Of a stretch of 34,870 nucleotides of DNA, positions 15,188 to 23,566 are shown piece after piece. Source of the DNA: Bacteroidota bacterium (GTDB lineage Bacteria > Bacteroidota > Bacteroidia > Chitinophagales > Chitinophagaceae); NCBI GenBank assembly GCA_023409975.1, contig JAEYQO010000018.1, positions 1 to 34,870 of the forward strand, in the 5' to 3' direction. Position 1 is the first letter of the stretch. Each line of letters begins with the position of its first letter. Under the pieces are notes generated by a model. The model was not told the origin of the DNA and did not search any database. It worked only from the letters and a program-made list of their open reading frames with translations. The position numbers were made by a program, and so were the translations under genes.

Positions 15188-15748
15188 ATGGAAAGAGTGA
15201 CAATACTGCTGGAGAAGATAAAACAACTGAATGAGAAGGAAGAGGTAGGTCTTCTTGACCTGGACCTCATGATGGATTATACCCGCGTACTTTACTCCGA
15301 TTTGATGGAATGGAGAAACACCGTGGGATTCAACAGCAATATTTCCGCAGAAACACCAGAAACTAACCAGCCGACACCTGCGCCAGAGGTGACAAAACAG
15401 GAGCCCCTGCCCCGGGCAACTGCACCGTCTGTAGAGCTGAGTGCCTCCCCCTCGGAATATAAGATCAAGGAAGCCCAGCCCATCCAGTTTGAATCTAAGG
15501 GTCCGCGAGAGGAAGACATCCGGAAACTCATCGGCATTAATGATAAGTACCAGTTCATCAGTGAGCTGTTTGGCAACAACAAAGAAGCCTATGAAGCCGT
15601 GATCGATGAGCTAAATACTTTCGAAGCTGAAACGGAAGCTCTGAACTGGTTAAAGAAATCCGTCTTTCTGGAATACCATTGGGATGAACAGTCGTTGTCC
15701 GTTCAATCTTTCTACCAGGTGATCGGTCAGTACTTTGCGGACCGGTAG
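15188..15748 (+). CDS. Uncharacterised protein with Pro-rich linker
   Basis: The 186-residue product has three parts. Residues 1-45 are predicted helical (RVTILLEKIKQLNEKEEVG). About 55-100 form a Pro/Thr/Glu-rich linker of low complexity. The conserved-looking C-terminal part from about 105 begins EEDIRKLIGINDKYQFISEL and includes NKEAYEAVIDELNTFEAETE, and resembles a domain seen in Bacteroidota proteins of unknown function. It has no signal peptide and no membrane segment. It starts 15 nt after the VOC gene and converges on the next gene with a 4-bp gap. I cannot name a function. Confidence 0.8.
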   Translation: MERVTILLEKIKQLNEKEEVGLLDLDLMMDYTRVLYSDLMEWRNTVGFNSNISAETPETNQPTPAPEVTKQEPLPRATAPSVELSASPSEYKIKEAQPIQFESKGPREEDIRKLIGINDKYQFISELFGNNKEAYEAVIDELNTFEAETEALNWLKKSVFLEYHWDEQSLSVQSFYQVIGQYFADR

Positions 15749-15752
15749 CGGC

Positions 15753-16523
15753 CTATTCAAAGAAAATCTCCTCGGATTTCCTTTTGAAGATCGGGATGAA
15801 CCAACTTCCCCTGACACCAAAGAGCATGTCAAAACGTGATTCGTTCCCTGGTCTTCTTACGTCGTAGAGATAATCCCTTCTTCCCTGAGTGAAACCGGCA
15901 ACCACGTCCAATCCGACCTGGAAATTCACGAAACCGCTTTCGGAAAAATGTATATAGCCCACAAACTGCTCCAGAAAAAGACCGTTCGTCAGTCTGTCAT
16001 ACCCCTTTTGGTATTCATCCTTAAACTGTGGCAGGTTTCCGTCTGCTTTTTCAATAGAAATGAGAATCTTATGCTGCATGAAGCCCGCAGTGGTAAGAAA
16101 GAGTATCCCATTGTCACTATTAGTTGCTGAGGTGTTGTAGATCCACCCTGCCTGCAGACCGGCCATATACCCTCTCTGAAACTGACCAAACTGCGTACGG
16201 CTACCGTTTTCCGCTATGGCCAGGCCACGGTCGTCTTTGATGTTTGAAAGAAACCCGGGCTCTTCAATCTTATTACCGAATATGAAATCGAACTTGGCAC
16301 CGAAAATCCAGTTGGAAGCGGTTTTATAGAACACGGAAGGCCCCAGACGATAACTAGGACCGAAACGTTCGGCCATATCCGCTGCAGGCAAATCAAAATT
16401 GCCGTTGACCGCGATCACGAATCCCTTCTTCGCTTCTTTTTTGGTAGTCACGAAGAGATCGTCCTGCGCCGAAGCCTGGGAAAACAAAAACAATGATACA
16501 ATACCAAGGGCAAATTGCTTCAT
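15753..16523 (-). CDS. Predicted outer-membrane beta-barrel protein, unknown function
   Basis: The 256 residues have a signal peptide cut near SQASAQ|DD and a mature chain rich in alternating Gly and aromatic residues. Examples are GNFDLPAADMAERFGPSYRL and FGAKFDFIFGNKIEEPGFLS. The region after about 140 includes FLEQFVGYIHFSESGFVNFQ and GVRGSWFIPIF, consistent with membrane beta strands. The C-terminus (KSEEIFFE) does not end in a classical aromatic residue. No known enzyme motif is present. A near-consensus TATCTTTA lies just upstream at 16528-16535 on the minus strand. Confidence 0.72.
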   Translation of the reverse strand: MKQFALGIVSLFLFSQASAQDDLFVTTKKEAKKGFVIAVNGNFDLPAADMAERFGPSYRLGPSVFYKTASNWIFGAKFDFIFGNKIEEPGFLSNIKDDRGLAIAENGSRTQFGQFQRGYMAGLQAGWIYNTSATNSDNGILFLTTAGFMQHKILISIEKADGNLPQFKDEYQKGYDRLTNGLFLEQFVGYIHFSESGFVNFQVGLDVVAGFTQGRRDYLYDVRRPGNESRFDMLFGVRGSWFIPIFKRKSEEIFFE

Positions 16524-16619
16524 CGGGTAAAGATAAGACCTTTGGAAACGCTGCGATCCAGATGGTTCTACCGACAGGGCTTATCAGGGAAAAATGATTT
16601 AGTCCTGACGGAAAAACAG

Positions 16620-16627
16620 TAGGTTTG
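16620..16627 (+). promoter_or_regulatory. -7 promoter element for the aminotransferase operon
   Basis: TAGGTTTG fits TAnnTTTG, 21 nt before ATG 16649. A GATTT upstream is a weak candidate for -33. Confidence 0.5.
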
Positions 16628-16648
16628 CCGCGTTAAAAAAGGAATTCG

Positions 16649-17785
16649 ATGCAGCAGATCCAGATGGTGGATTTAAAACGCCAGTACCAGCACATTAAAC
16701 CTGAAGTTGACAAGGCTATACAAAACGTGATAGATAGTGCCGCTTTTATCAATGGACCCGATGTAGCTGCTTTTTCGAATGAATTGGCGGCATATCTCGA
16801 CGTGAAACATGTGATCCCCTGTGCCAATGGAACTGATGCGCTTCAAATTTCCCTGATGGCGCTGGGCCTGAAGCCGGGCGACGAGGTCATCACTCCTTCG
16901 TTCACCTATATCGCTACTGTTGAGGTGGTGGCACTGCTGGGTCTGAAACCTGTATTCGTTGATGTAGATGATGATAGCTACACCATGAATCTGAACAGTC
17001 TGAAAAAGGCAATCACCCCCAGAACAAAAGCGATCATACCCGTTCATTTATATGGTCAGTCGGTTGACATGGCGCCTTTGCTGGAGCTGGCCAGAGAACA
17101 TAACATTCCCGTCATTGAAGATAATGCACAGGCCATAGGTGGTAATTACACGTTTCCCGACGGTACTGTGAAGAAAACAGGGTCGATGGGGCTGATAGGT
17201 TGTACCTCCTTTTTCCCTTCCAAGAACCTGGGCTGTTATGGCGATGGTGGTGCGATCTTCACCAACGACGACGATCTGGCAGAAAAGTTACGCATGATCG
17301 CCAACCACGGACAAAAGATGAGATATTATCATGAGATGGTGGGCTGCAATAGCCGGCTGGATACTATACAGGCCGCGGTGCTTCGGATAAAGCTCAGAAA
17401 ACTGGACGAGTACTGTGATTCGAGGAGAACAGCGGCCACTTATTATGACAAGGCGTTTTCCGGTAATGCAAAGATCAGGACGCCCCACCGCCCTGAATAC
17501 AGTCATCATGTATTCCATCAATACACACTGCAACTTGAAGGTGTGAACAGGGATGCGGTAGTAGAAAAAATGGCTGCTCGCGGTATCCCCACAATGATCT
17601 ATTATCCTGTCCCCTGTCATAAACAGAATATGTTCAGGGATTTGGGCGGTGAGGATTTTAAGCTTCCTGTGACAGACTTTCTGCAGGACAGGGTGATCTC
17701 TCTGCCGATACATACGGAGCTCACAGAAGAAGAGCTACAATACATATCGACAAACCTATTGGAAGTCATTGAAGAACTCAGTTAG
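16649..17785 (+). CDS. DegT/DnrJ/EryC1/StrS-family sugar aminotransferase
   Basis: PLP-dependent enzyme of 378 residues that transfers an amino group to a keto-sugar nucleotide. The N-terminus MVDLKRQYQHIKPEV is typical. PLP-binding features are the CANGTDALQISLMALG segment (58-73), EDNAQAIGG (157-165) and the Schiff-base Lys192 in FFPSKNLGCYGDGGA. The SFFPSKNLGCYGDGG form is similar to the WbpE/WlbE branch that acts on UDP-3-keto sugars, but a dTDP-sugar role is also possible because rfbC follows after 3 nt. It heads a three-gene operon preceded by a TAnnTTTG element. Confidence 0.95.
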   Translation: MQQIQMVDLKRQYQHIKPEVDKAIQNVIDSAAFINGPDVAAFSNELAAYLDVKHVIPCANGTDALQISLMALGLKPGDEVITPSFTYIATVEVVALLGLKPVFVDVDDDSYTMNLNSLKKAITPRTKAIIPVHLYGQSVDMAPLLELAREHNIPVIEDNAQAIGGNYTFPDGTVKKTGSMGLIGCTSFFPSKNLGCYGDGGAIFTNDDDLAEKLRMIANHGQKMRYYHEMVGCNSRLDTIQAAVLRIKLRKLDEYCDSRRTAATYYDKAFSGNAKIRTPHRPEYSHHVFHQYTLQLEGVNRDAVVEKMAARGIPTMIYYPVPCHKQNMFRDLGGEDFKLPVTDFLQDRVISLPIHTELTEEELQYISTNLLEVIEELS

Positions 17786-17788
17786 AAC

Positions 17789-18340
17789 ATGAATATTATC
17801 AAGACACCTATAAATGGTCTGTTGATTATTGAGCCCAGGGTCATGCATGATGATCGGGGCTACTTTTATGAGAGCTACAACAAAAAGGCTTTTCAGGCTG
17901 CGACAGGTCTGGACATCCGGTTTGTTCAGGACAACCAGGCCAGGTCTTCAAAAAACGTACTTCGCGGACTCCATTACCAGAGAGAACCGATGGCTCAGAC
18001 GAAGCTCATCCGGGCACTCGAAGGTGAGATATGGGATGTGGTAGTGGACCTCCGCAAAGAGAGTTCTACCTGTGGTCAGTGGTTTGGTGTGGTATTATCT
18101 GCTGAGAACAAACGGCAGTTTCTGGTACCAAAGGGTTTTGCCCACGGTTATGCCGTGCTCAGCGATACTGCTGAGGTATTTTACAAATGTGACAATTTCT
18201 ACAGCAGGGAATCTGAGGGAGGGGTATTATTCAATGATCCCGCGCTGCAGATTGACTGGAAGATAAATCTGGACGAGGCTATCGTTTCGGAAAAGGATCT
18301 GAAACAGCCCGCTTTCGTGGATACCAACAGTGGATTTTAA
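17789..18340 (+). CDS. rfbC: dTDP-4-dehydrorhamnose 3,5-epimerase family protein
   Basis: The 183-residue cupin-fold enzyme epimerises C3 and C5 of dTDP-4-keto-6-deoxyglucose in dTDP-rhamnose synthesis. Key residues are present: His62 in VLRGLHYQ (catalytic base) and Tyr132 in EVFYKCDNFYSRE (family catalytic Tyr). The strand with DRGYFYE and the GFAHGYAVLSDTA segment are conserved. rfbA, rfbB and rfbD are not in the window, so whether it makes rhamnose or another deoxy-sugar is open; the adjoining aminotransferase suggests an amino-deoxy-sugar branch. The stop overlaps the following start (TAATG). Confidence 0.93.
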   Translation: MNIIKTPINGLLIIEPRVMHDDRGYFYESYNKKAFQAATGLDIRFVQDNQARSSKNVLRGLHYQREPMAQTKLIRALEGEIWDVVVDLRKESSTCGQWFGVVLSAENKRQFLVPKGFAHGYAVLSDTAEVFYKCDNFYSRESEGGVLFNDPALQIDWKINLDEAIVSEKDLKQPAFVDTNSGF

Positions 18341-18609
18341 TGCCGACGAAACGAATTCAGATCACTGGAAAAGTTCAGGGGGTTTTCTTCCGGGAATCCG
18401 CCAGAAAGGAGGCAACGAGATCAGGACTGACCGGCTGGGTGAGGAACCTTGAGGATGGTAGTGTGGAAGTAAGGGTAAGCGGACCGGAAACCGCACTCAA
18501 CAGCTTTATCGCCTGGTGTAGAAAGGGGCCTATCCTCGCAAGGGTCGCTGAAGTGAAAACAGAGGATATTCCGGACGAGCAGTTTGAGGAGTTTGTCGTT
18601 TTGCGCTGA
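18340..18609 (+). CDS. Acylphosphatase
   Basis: The 89 residues match acylphosphatase, which hydrolyses carboxyl-phosphate bonds in small acylphosphates such as 1,3-bisphosphoglycerate. The signature VQGVFFRESARKEA has catalytic Arg18, and GWVRNLEDGSVEV contains catalytic Asn36. The length is standard. The ATG overlaps the rfbC stop by 1 nt, so translation is coupled; nevertheless no link to sugar synthesis is known, and this may be simple operon packing. A strong terminator follows. Confidence 0.95.
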   Translation: MPTKRIQITGKVQGVFFRESARKEATRSGLTGWVRNLEDGSVEVRVSGPETALNSFIAWCRKGPILARVAEVKTEDIPDEQFEEFVVLR

Positions 18610-18648
18610 ATTGAAAGTGTTGCAGGAATTTTACTGTTATCAATAAAG

Positions 18649-18684
18649 GAAGGCCCCGGTTCTAAAATCCGGGGCCTTTTTTAT
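18649..18684. terminator. Terminator shared by the rfbC operon and PAP2 gene
   Basis: AAGGCCCCGG (18650-18659) pairs with CCGGGGCCTT (18669-18678) and is followed by TTTTTT on the plus strand; on the minus strand TTCCTTT follows. It can act for both converging units. Confidence 0.88.
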
Positions 18685-18705
18685 TTTGTATCTGTTCAGG
18701 TCATA

Positions 18706-19611
18706 CTATTTGAAACTGTAGGTAAAACTCAGCCCTGTGCCGCCACTATAGGGGTCGTAGGAAGGACCGATACGCCAGGCTTGTTCCTTCAGCTCCCTTC
18801 TTTTGTGCCAGTGTGGCATCAGGATTCCGCTGGCTACACCAACGGCCGTCCCAACAAGTATATCAGATGGAAAGTGTTTTCCGGCTTCCAGACGCAGATA
18901 GGCGGTGTAGGCCGTAGCGGCTGCCGCTCCGCCGTAGAAAACCCATTTCATCTTACTGTCCGGGTGATAGTCGTCATAAACTTTGGCCGTAAAGAAAGTG
19001 GCCGTACCTACCAAAGCGACGTGGCCGGCGAAGAACGAGTTTTTATATCCACCACCAAGGCGATCCCAGGATGGTTTATCGGTATTATAGGATTCAGGAC
19101 GGTAGCGATTGGTGAAGTAGGTCGAGCCCGTATAAAGCAAACCGGTGACTGCGAAAGTTTCCCAGTACATCAGACCAATGGAAAGGGCATCTTTACGCAT
19201 TTGCTTATCGATGAATAATAAAGCCGGCAGTGGCATGGAGCCATAAAACAGAAGATCGCTGGTTTTGTCAGCTTTGTCGTCATCCTTTCCAGCTACCCAG
19301 CGATCGAAACCATTGATATCGTTTTTGTCAAGCGCTTCAATTTCTTCTATAGTTGAAGAAGGTTTGTCGTAAACCTTCGTAAATGCGTATAGCGACCAGA
19401 TAGTTCCGGCCGCAATCACAGGTGCATCCACCTTCCACTTAAACTGATAGACATCGCTTACCTGATGATCATCAAGCTCCTGAGGCTTCGGTTGCGGAGC
19501 GAATTTGAGTTCTGCCTTTGCCAATGCTAATGACTCATCCAGACTAACTTCCTGAGCTGCCAGAGAGAAAGGAAGCACTCCCAGCAGAAAAGATCCTATT
19601 ACCGTTTTCAT
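18706..19611 (-). CDS. PAP2-superfamily lipid phosphatase
   Basis: The start is ATG 19611, which gives a signal peptide (MKTVIGSFLLGVLPFSLAAQ); the TTG at 19626 only adds residues before it. The 301-residue protein has membrane-like stretches around 120-165 and 195-265. PAP2 motifs are RYRPESY (169-175), SFFAGHVAL with His197 (the usual PSGH here FAGH) and YLRLEAGKHFPSDILVG, with Arg240, His246 and Asp250. Family members dephosphorylate lipid phosphates such as undecaprenyl diphosphate, phosphatidic acid or PGP. The long Asp/Lys-rich insert (85-115) and a C-terminal tail of beta-like character (SGGTGLSFTYSF) are unusual and might reflect periplasmic or outer-membrane placement. Confidence 0.88.
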   Translation of the reverse strand: MKTVIGSFLLGVLPFSLAAQEVSLDESLALAKAELKFAPQPKPQELDDHQVSDVYQFKWKVDAPVIAAGTIWSLYAFTKVYDKPSSTIEEIEALDKNDINGFDRWVAGKDDDKADKTSDLLFYGSMPLPALLFIDKQMRKDALSIGLMYWETFAVTGLLYTGSTYFTNRYRPESYNTDKPSWDRLGGGYKNSFFAGHVALVGTATFFTAKVYDDYHPDSKMKWVFYGGAAAATAYTAYLRLEAGKHFPSDILVGTAVGVASGILMPHWHKRRELKEQAWRIGPSYDPYSGGTGLSFTYSFK

Positions 19612-19750
19612 CTTCAAGGAATTCAAATTTGGTTACTCAACAGTTATATTTTTATGCCAAAGCGAACCTAAAAATCACTAACTGCTTATAAACCACGGAG
19701 AATCAATTTCTCCTATGACCTGAAGATCAGAATCTGCTTATGGGGTGTGG

Positions 19751-20797
19751 CTAATGCTCTTCCTCAAAATAAATCTTGTAGTAGTTCATGCCCATTGTCG
19801 CATCAAAACCTTTCTCAATCAAATCTTTGTTGCCATGTATATAGACGTGGAAGTTCTTATCAAGCTTCAGTACACTTTTAAACACCCGCGACTGTTTCTT
19901 GACTGCTGTTCCTGAGATGCTGAAGTCTTCGTCAAAGGACAACTCTCTTTCAGTCGCATACTGTTCTTCATATCGTCGAAAAGATTCAATGACTTCTGGG
20001 ATCTGAAGCACCTCATCCTCAAAGGCCTGCTTATTGAACTGTTCGTGCTTTTTGAAAAAGTTTACGGACTTGTTCAAAAGGTCAATCTGTTCAACCCGTG
20101 TCACCTCAAATTCTGAGGGTATGTGTTCTACGACATAATCCTTATACATGCTCAGATAATCCTTCGTTGCATGAAAGTCATTGGAGGCTGGTCTGAGTTT
20201 TAGAAACCGGTCTTTCCAGAACTGGGCTTCTTCACCTTTATTGGTCTTATCCAGCACCAACACCCTGTATCCAGCCTCACCATCTATATCGAGGATCAGG
20301 CAGGCTTTGTCGGGCTTGCCCGGGTGGATGCCTTCGTCCGTAGAAAACACAAAGCGTTTGTCTTCTTCCTGAATCCTGAGGAATGTTTCCCGTTGTTCTG
20401 ATTTATAAATCCCCAGCGCATTCACAACGAACTGATCCACCTGTAAGTTGGTGAAATAGGCGACATGAATTTCGCCGTCCTTAATGTTGGGATGATCCGT
20501 GATGTCGAATAAGTGACGGGCCAGCGAGATGCTATGCCGCAGCAGATCGTCTGGCTGATCAAATATCTGTGCGGCATAGTGCCTCACTTCATTTAGTTCC
20601 AGGTCTGTAGGATGCCAGAAATTATAGACCTCATCCTGCTGAAAAGCATTGAGTAACCAATGTTTCAGTGTCAGTGAAAGATGATCGTCTTCTATGGTGA
20701 CGAGCGCACCGGACAGGTTCAGCGAACCACCTGCTGCATTATTTCCTACAAAATGGGTAGCCAGTGCCTGAAGTCTGGCCTCATTCATTAATATCAT
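19751..20797 (-). CDS. Nucleoid-associated protein (NdpA/YejK family)
   Basis: The 348-residue protein resembles the 37-kDa nucleoid-associated family; features are the N-terminal segment LNLSGALVTIEDDHLSLTLK, the middle block EIHVAYFTNLQVDQFVVNAL and the charged C-terminal half with FKKHEQFNKQAFEDEVLQIP, ending in DATMGMNYYKIYFEEEH. E. coli YejK associates with the nucleoid, but its function is poorly understood. The first ATG is 20797; ATG 20788 is an alternative nine bases further in. A -7 element lies 23 nt upstream. The neighbours are unrelated. Confidence 0.85.
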   Translation of the reverse strand: MILMNEARLQALATHFVGNNAAGGSLNLSGALVTIEDDHLSLTLKHWLLNAFQQDEVYNFWHPTDLELNEVRHYAAQIFDQPDDLLRHSISLARHLFDITDHPNIKDGEIHVAYFTNLQVDQFVVNALGIYKSEQRETFLRIQEEDKRFVFSTDEGIHPGKPDKACLILDIDGEAGYRVLVLDKTNKGEEAQFWKDRFLKLRPASNDFHATKDYLSMYKDYVVEHIPSEFEVTRVEQIDLLNKSVNFFKKHEQFNKQAFEDEVLQIPEVIESFRRYEEQYATERELSFDEDFSISGTAVKKQSRVFKSVLKLDKNFHVYIHGNKDLIEKGFDATMGMNYYKIYFEEEH

Positions 20798-20819
20798 ACG
20801 GGAATCGGTGATTCGGAGG

Positions 20820-20827
20820 CAAAAATA
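20820..20827 (-). promoter_or_regulatory. -7 promoter element for the nucleoid-associated protein
   Basis: On the minus strand TATTTTTG matches TAnnTTTG and lies 22 nt before the ATG at 20797. No -33 element is obvious. Confidence 0.45.
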
Positions 20828-20879
20828 GGTGAAAGACAGGGCTTTATCTTTTCGCTGATTCCAAACCCTGCACAGCGAC

Positions 20880-20887
20880 TATATTTG
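20880..20887 (+). promoter_or_regulatory. -7 promoter element for the secreted-protein gene
   Basis: TATATTTG matches TAnnTTTG and lies 21 nt before ATG 20909. It partly covers the TTG at 20885 that would otherwise look like a start. Confidence 0.5.
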
Positions 20888-20908
20888 TGTGAACAAACGG
20901 GATTGCTC

Positions 20909-21370
20909 ATGAAAATCAATACGACATGGTGCCTGTTCTTCCTCTTGATAGCAGCAGGAATGCTTCTTCCTTCGAGGTCTTCAGCCCAGATCCTGGCCTA
21001 TCGGGGAGATAGGAATCCGGGCGACTGCAGGATTATATACCTCGTCAATCCAACGGATTCCATTTTTTACGTGAGCAATCCGGTGATCGCGAAGGAAGAC
21101 ATCTGCCAGACATTCCCTCTTAATGTGGAAGGTGAGCATCCTGTCCTGGAATTTTCGAGTATTAATGCCAATGGTTCATTCAGACTGATGTTACCGAAGG
21201 ACACGCTGGAGTATAAGATGCTCGAGGGCCCGGAAACAACAGCATCTCATAATGCAGGTAGGTTTTTTGTAAGATATAGCAACAGCGTCATCGGCACTTA
21301 TGATGATCGTAAACGTAACAGGAAAATCCAGAAACTGGCCGGAGGCTGGCGGACCGTTGTAATTCAGTAG
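20909..21370 (+). CDS. Small exported protein, unknown function
   Basis: The start is ATG 20909, giving a signal peptide MKINTTWCLFFLLIAAGMLL that ends near SSAQ. The mature ~125 residues are beta-rich and contain two Cys (GDCRIIYLVNP and KEDICQTFPLN) that might form a disulphide. No recognised domain. The next gene starts 2 nt after the stop on the same strand, so they form an operon. I do not recognise the family; confidence that it is a gene is higher than any functional guess. Confidence 0.75.
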   Translation: MKINTTWCLFFLLIAAGMLLPSRSSAQILAYRGDRNPGDCRIIYLVNPTDSIFYVSNPVIAKEDICQTFPLNVEGEHPVLEFSSINANGSFRLMLPKDTLEYKMLEGPETTASHNAGRFFVRYSNSVIGTYDDRKRNRKIQKLAGGWRTVVIQ

Positions 21371-21372
21371 AC

Positions 21373-21792
21373 ATGTACAGGAACATATTGGCCGTGATCG
21401 CAGGTATTGTTATTGCGACCCTGGTATCGACAGGAATAGAGACCATTAACGATCAACTACATCCCTTCCCCCCGGAGCTGGACCCCACCAATCATTACGA
21501 GCTTTCTGAATATCTGAAGCATCGACCTGCACCTGCCCTGGTAGTGGTTTTAATCGGTTGGGCCATCGGTTCATTTCTGGGAGGCTTTACTGCCAGACTG
21601 ATTACCCGGAAACCTAATCCGGCTCCTGCCTATATCACCGGACTCTTTCTGATGTCCGCAGGCGTAGTTACCCTCTTCTTGTACCCCTACCCTACCTGGT
21701 ATATTATCTCCGGACTGCTAATATTCATACCTCTTACGCTCCTGGGGTATCACCTGGGCCGATGGAACGATGGTAACAGGAACCGGGAATAG
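21373..21792 (+). CDS. Small four-helix membrane protein, unknown function
   Basis: The 139 residues show four hydrophobic segments: about 4-22 (NILAVIAGIVIATLVSTG), 55-73 (VVVLIGWAIGSFLGG), 85-104 and 108-127, separated by short charged loops. A Pro-rich loop (DQLHPFPPELDPTNH) follows the first helix. No signature motif is visible. It is coupled to the preceding secreted protein (2-nt gap) and converges on the response-regulator gene with a 20-bp gap containing no hairpin. Confidence 0.78.
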   Translation: MYRNILAVIAGIVIATLVSTGIETINDQLHPFPPELDPTNHYELSEYLKHRPAPALVVVLIGWAIGSFLGGFTARLITRKPNPAPAYITGLFLMSAGVVTLFLYPYPTWYIISGLLIFIPLTLLGYHLGRWNDGNRNRE

Positions 21793-21812
21793 GTCGTAAA
21801 ACGATCGCTGTC

Positions 21813-23147
21813 TTAATCTTCAATCCCGTACTTCTTCATCTTGGCATACAACGTTGTCCGGTCGATATTCAACCGCCTCGCAGCCTTCGACTTATTAAAC
21901 TTCTCTTCCTGAAGCGCTTTCAGGATCAAAGTACGTTCTGTTTGTTCCTGAATTATTTTAAGATCTGAGGAAGGATCTGGCGATTCCTCCTGAAGAGAGA
22001 CCGACAATTCCATTTCGGCTGGCAATGACTCCATCGTAAGAACTGGTCCGTCAGAAAGCAGAACAGCACGTTTTAAAATGTTCTTGAGCTCCCGTACATT
22101 GCCCGGCCAGTGATAACGTTCGAACAGGTTTTTTACTTCCGGGGACAGGCCTGTTACTTTTCGATTGAGTTCCCGGTTTGCAAGATCAATGAAAAACCGG
22201 ATGAACTCGTTGAGGTCTGCGCCTCTTTCCTTCAATGAAGGCATCGTGATCTTAAACTCGTTCAGGCGGTGGTAAAGGTCTTCCCTGAACTTCCCTTCAG
22301 ATATGGCTTGTAGCAGGGTCTCATTGGTAGCGGATACAATTCTTACGTCGAATTTCCGCCTGGTATTGCTGCCTACGGGTGTTATTTCCTTCTCCTGCAG
22401 CGCACGTAATAGCTTCACCTGCACATCGTAGGGAAGGTTTCCAACCTCATCGAAAAATATGGTTCCGCCACTTGCATATTCGAATTGTCCGACTTTATCC
22501 TGCAGCGCACCTGTGAAAGCGCCTTTTTTGTGTCCGAATAGTTCGCTTGTGGCCAGTTCCGCCGTGAGGGTTCCGCAGTCAATAGCAATAAAGGGCTTCT
22601 GGGCCCGTTTGCTCAGCAGGTGAAGCTTTCTCGCCGCATGCTCCTTTCCTGTCCCACTTTCTCCTTCTATAAGCACTGACATATCGGTGTCGGCAACCAG
22701 CCGGAGATGCTTTTCCAGTAGCTGCGCAGCTTCAGATTGTCCGGAAATAAATTCAGGTGCCTCCTGCGTAGTCGTAATTGCCGGCTTCTGATCACTGATA
22801 GATTCGCGGATCAACATCAGCAGCTCTTCGGAATTAACCGGCTTCGTGATAAAGTCACGGGCTCCTTTTTTCATTGCCGCAACTGCAGTGCGTATGTCGT
22901 GGAAGCTGGTCATTATCAGGACAGGGATCTTCCTTGTCATTTCATTGAGCGTATCCAGAATATCCAGCCCCGTACCATCAGGCAATCTATAGTCCAGCAG
23001 TATGAAATCAACATGCTCAGCGCTGAGAAAGGAGCGCGCTTCACGACAGGTGTGCCTGGAGATTACCTGATAGCCTTTTCCCGAAAGAAAGGATTCCAGA
23101 AAGGTGGCAAAAGTCCTGTCGTCCTCAACGATTAAAATTCTCGGCAT
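21813..23147 (-). CDS. Sigma-54-dependent NtrC-type response regulator
   Basis: The 444-residue protein has three parts. The receiver domain (1-120) has phosphoacceptor Asp52 in ILLDYRLPDG. The AAA+ domain (about 135-375) has Walker A GESGTGKE at 162-169, the sigma-54-contacting loop GAFTGA at 209-214 and Walker B GGTIFFDE. The Fis-type HTH is at the C-terminus (NKSKAARRLNIDRTTLYAKM). On phosphorylation such proteins oligomerise and remodel RNA polymerase containing RpoN at -24/-12 promoters. It is probably controlled by the hybrid kinase upstream in the same orientation (two genes away); the small PepSY-like protein sits between. Target promoters are not established. Confidence 0.97.
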   Translation of the reverse strand: MPRILIVEDDRTFATFLESFLSGKGYQVISRHTCREARSFLSAEHVDFILLDYRLPDGTGLDILDTLNEMTRKIPVLIMTSFHDIRTAVAAMKKGARDFITKPVNSEELLMLIRESISDQKPAITTTQEAPEFISGQSEAAQLLEKHLRLVADTDMSVLIEGESGTGKEHAARKLHLLSKRAQKPFIAIDCGTLTAELATSELFGHKKGAFTGALQDKVGQFEYASGGTIFFDEVGNLPYDVQVKLLRALQEKEITPVGSNTRRKFDVRIVSATNETLLQAISEGKFREDLYHRLNEFKITMPSLKERGADLNEFIRFFIDLANRELNRKVTGLSPEVKNLFERYHWPGNVRELKNILKRAVLLSDGPVLTMESLPAEMELSVSLQEESPDPSSDLKIIQEQTERTLILKALQEEKFNKSKAARRLNIDRTTLYAKMKKYGIED

Positions 23148-23164
23148 AGCTCCTCAATGTTACA

Positions 23165-23196
23165 AAAGAAAAAGGATGCAGCGACCGGCTGCATCC
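23165..23196 (-). terminator. Terminator between the PepSY-like gene and the response regulator
   Basis: On the minus strand GGATGCAGC pairs with GCTGCATCC around a 5-nt loop and is followed by TTTTTCTTTTG. It lies ~17 bp upstream of the response-regulator start, so the regulator must have its own promoter or depend on read-through. Confidence 0.85.
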
Positions 23197-23221
23197 CATT
23201 TTCTGGCCAAAAGGTTTGTTA

Positions 23222-23527
23222 CTATTTCACGACATTTCCGTTTTCATCCAGTTTAACGGTCATAGCTTCTTCACCTTTCTGAAGGTTCAGCTCGTAATGA
23301 TTTGTTTCACCTTTGATCAACCAGGCAGACTGCACTTTCCATTCGTTATAGGCTTCAGCGCTCAAAGCTGTCTTAATAGCGTCTGGCAGCGCCGCAGGAT
23401 CAACCTGTGTGCGTTCTTGTGCAGCTTCTTCATTTTCAATTCTGATTTCTGATACCGGAGTAGCAGCAACACTGTTAAGGGAGGTAGCGAGCATCAAAGC
23501 AATTGCAGAAAAAAATACTTTCTTCAT
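23222..23527 (-). CDS. Small exported PepSY-like protein
   Basis: The 101 residues comprise a signal peptide (MKKVFFSAIALMLATSLNSV, cleavage near VAA) and a mature domain with LPDAIKTALSAEAYNEWKVQ followed by beta segments TNHYELNLQKGEEAMTVKLD. This order, one helix then two strands with a C-terminal GNVV, resembles PepSY-like/BLIP-type repeats found in Bacteroidota. It lies between a hybrid kinase and a sigma-54 activator on the same strand. It may be a target or a periplasmic modulator of that pathway. A sigma-54-like site is seen upstream. Function not established. Confidence 0.72.
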   Translation of the reverse strand: MKKVFFSAIALMLATSLNSVAATPVSEIRIENEEAAQERTQVDPAALPDAIKTALSAEAYNEWKVQSAWLIKGETNHYELNLQKGEEAMTVKLDENGNVVK

Positions 23528-23566
23528 GTTTCGTTGTTTTGTGGTTTACGAATTCCCCACCTGAAA

